Below are positions 61,361 to 64,000 of a DNA stretch of 64,000 nucleotides, one piece after another. The notes under the pieces are model-generated. The model was not told the DNA's origin. It made no database searches and saw nothing but the letters and a program-made list of their open reading frames with translations. Numbering within the stretch: the stretch's first letter is position 1; the number at the start of each line of letters is the position of its first letter. The translations under genes were made by a program, and so were the position numbers. The DNA is from Paragordius varius (taxonomy: Eukaryota > Nematomorpha): contig OZ176054.1 of assembly GCA_964247055.1 (NCBI GenBank), forward strand, positions 7,254,001-7,318,000. Reading direction: 5' to 3'.

Positions 61361-64000
61361 TTTGGTCAAATTTATTATTTTATTTAATGCAATAAGGAGA
61401 TGGTAAAAATATTTTTTAAAACTAACAAATACAATTATTGAATATCATTTTCAAACCACACACACATATATATTTCTGCAATTAATTTTTTGTTATATAT
61501 ATAATATATTAATATACAACAAATGTCGTTCGTTTGTAATATCATTTTTTATTGTGTTTTAGTTTAACTAATAATAAAGAATATATATAATGAAAACAAG
61601 CGGTTTTATCAATATTATGTCAAATATACATTTTTTTTATTGTTTTTCTATTCAAATATATCTCAATCTATACATATGGGATGCCAAAATATTATGAGTG
61701 ATTTGGAGATAAATAATTATTTTTTTATGGTTTTAAAATTATCGTTGTAAAACTGCATACGCATTTATGATCAGTTTTTGAGAACACGAAATTAATATTT
61801 AACGGGTGTGATTATAACAATAAGGTGCGAAAATACCATATACCATTATGTTTTTAATAACAACACCTATTTTTCATATATGTTTTACTTTAAATGGAGC
61901 ATTGGGAAATCAAGACCCGTTAGTTTTCTTTTTAACTTTTAACTGCATTTATTTGTGGGAATAATTTATTGTTTTATTGAATTTCTAATTATATGTGTGT
62001 AATAATTAGTTAGATAAGCATACTAAACGGCAAACGTAATAACTGATAGGAAGGAAGTAATTTGGGAGTATGATTAAACAAGCTACTAATTGTAATTTAT
62101 ATTTTTTATATTTACTTATTATTTTAGGATGCTTGGTTCTATTAGATTTACTTTTGCCTTTGATTTATATATTGAATCAAGTTTTATCCAACGCTTAGCA
62201 ATTTTGAAAATTTCCGTCAATTCTCTATGAATCCATTGATATCAATTTAATGGTGCTAGAAAAATACCTGATTTGGGAAAACTAAAAAATATTTAATATA
62301 AATTTTTAGCACAAGGATTTTACAAAAATGAAAATTTATTTGGATAAATTATAAAATAATATTAAATTACCAAAGCTAAACTTTGATAACCTTTTAGAAT
62401 GACTCATCCATCTAAAAAAATAAAAAAATAAATGTATTTATTGCCATGATATAATTTGATAAAAATGTAATTTTTAACAAAAAAAGTATCGAAGTCAAGA
62501 TCATTAAGCAGATGATCTTGTTATTGTTCAATAAGCATTAAACATTTTGTAACGGAATTGCAATGCAATTAAGTCATTGTCAAGGTCTCATTCTCAACAT
62601 ATATTATAACCGTTTTGTTTTTTATAAACCAAGATGAGAGTTTACAAAATATGTTAATATATATATAAAACAATCGTGTTTAAATCAAACTAAAATCATT
62701 TATTTATATGACAAACACCTTTTCGTGTTTTAATTTGTTAGCGTATCAGTATGTGTATAGTAATATTAAACAATAGACTCATAATTTAATCAATCAACAT
62801 ACTTGACTATATAAGGCCAATTATATAATGTGTCCTTGATAAGTTTACGATCAAAGATCAATTTTTTCTTTTGAAAATTATAACCAATTTATCCAAATCT
62901 TTTTATATTATTAAGGGTATGCTTATTAACCAAATTTAATGGAAATATATATACTCTCTAAGTCAAATAGTTGTGTCGTAATAATGATGAAGGCTAATAA
63001 GCTAGTAAAATAAAGATTACAATAGTGAGAGATGTTCTTATAAAATTTACGTTTTATTTAAAATTGATTTCACTTCAAAAAGTTATTAATTTAATACCAA
63101 TTCACAGATATCTCTCAATGTATTAATATATAAAGGACTGAAAAGCCTTATATGTTATATTATGGTATTTTATTATTAAATAACATATTTTTAGAATATG
63201 GTTCAAAACTAGTTCTTTGATCAATTTATTAATATAATAATGTTATTTCTTTTTGTTTTAAGTGAAATATAGAAATACTTGTATATTTGGCGAATTTATT
63301 AATTAGATAGCGTATTTAAATTCTGTATTTTGACTTTTAAAACGATCCATGATAAATTGGAATCCGTTATGATTATGCATCGAACAATCCTAAATACTCA
63401 TTAAAATAATAAAATATAATTATCTATGGCCACAATAATATGCCGATAAATATTACATATAACAATTAATATTAACCAATTTTGACAAATCTGATTATTA
63501 TAACAGGCCAATCTAATGTCATAATTTTTATTTTCAAACACCTTGATGCAAGGTAAGACAAAACAACTCACATAAATTTTGAGGAAAGGTTTAAAATTGA
63601 AAATTGCATTGTTTTTTAAACAATCACAAAAAATAATTTAAAAATTTATAGCATTAAAATAGATATGCCCCGGCGCGGTTTGAGTTTCACTGATTTAAAT
63701 AAATGATTTACTTCGAGAAAGCAAAAAGCAAGTTTTGATTAGTTTTGAATGATGATTAAAGAATAAATAAAGATACACAATTAGATATAAAGCATCAAAT
63801 AATAAAACGATGTTATTCGGTATAATTATTCTGAGAGAAGATTCTAATAAATTTTGTTGACCTGTTGACAAAACCATCTTGGTATATATGATTCTGTTCT
63901 TTCATAATTTAAATTATTTCAGGAGTAAGGTGGAATGTTTTCAGTTTAAGCAAATCTCTTTAAAAAATTTATAAAATTAATTTTATTGTTGTTTTGAAAT
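61361..64000. other. right-edge intergenic DNA
   Basis: AT-rich DNA with no recognisable exon on either strand. The only repeat I could place is a hAT-family end at 63692. The first few hundred bases are the upstream flank of the minus-strand secreted gene; no promoter element can be supported. Confidence 0.55.
63640..63692 (-). mobile_element. MITE end sharing the hAT relic terminus
   Basis: On the minus strand it begins CAGTGAAACTCAAACCGCGC, close to the ends at 55695 and 50334; no partner end was found. Confidence 0.55.

Noticed and set aside
1-64000. CRISPR arrays, rRNA, operons with ribosome binding sites
   Set aside because: The window is clearly eukaryotic, with spliced genes; no spaced identical repeats or rRNA signatures were seen.

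Overview
The window is nuclear DNA of an animal. It is very rich in A and T, and its protein genes are cut into many small exons with GT..AG borders. The main content is the 3' two-thirds of a ryanodine receptor gene, which is a metazoan-type intracellular calcium channel. I placed its exons by reading conserved RyR protein blocks and checking that splice phases agree from exon to exon. The most striking trait is the intron size: many introns are only 20-38 nt (20, 22, 25, 26, 27, 28 and 29 nt), mixed with ordinary introns of 0.3-2 kb. Dicyemid mesozoans are the animals I know with such tiny introns, so a dicyemid is my leading but unproven guess. An orthonectid or another fast-evolving, intron-shrunken invertebrate is also possible.

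Layout. 445-30760 (+): RyR, 64 exons found, N-terminal third off the left edge. 31059-32642 (+): an intronless leucine-rich-repeat type I membrane protein. 34622-35670 (-): a divergent CDC7-like protein kinase with 20- and 22-nt introns, altered catalytic motifs and one frame break in a homopolymer. 39300-45479 (+): a complete 13-exon RIO kinase 1 gene (RIOK1, 582 aa), which hosts a 5'-truncated LINE in one intron. 51252-53661 and 54207-55391 (+): a small secreted-peptide gene and a diverged tandem copy. 58556-61360 (-): a 5-exon gene for a secreted 237-aa cysteine-containing protein. The genes look unrelated in function; this is not an operon-like cluster.

The large introns and intergenic DNA are filled with transposon debris. 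I see a relic of an autonomous hAT element (55695-57961) with 12-bp inverted ends, plus short elements sharing that end. There are other hAT-type elements, two of them with perfect 8-bp target duplications, two LINE families and a 97-bp (CAA)n-tailed insertion with an 11-bp target duplication. There are also several fold-back elements with long inverted arms, a dispersed AT-rich repeat family with at least seven pieces, and a tRNA-like repeat flanked by inverted arms. I saw no tRNA or rRNA gene, no CRISPR array and no virus-like element. All positions come from reading by eye; exon borders in conserved parts should be right to the base, while element borders are approximate unless a target duplication is quoted.
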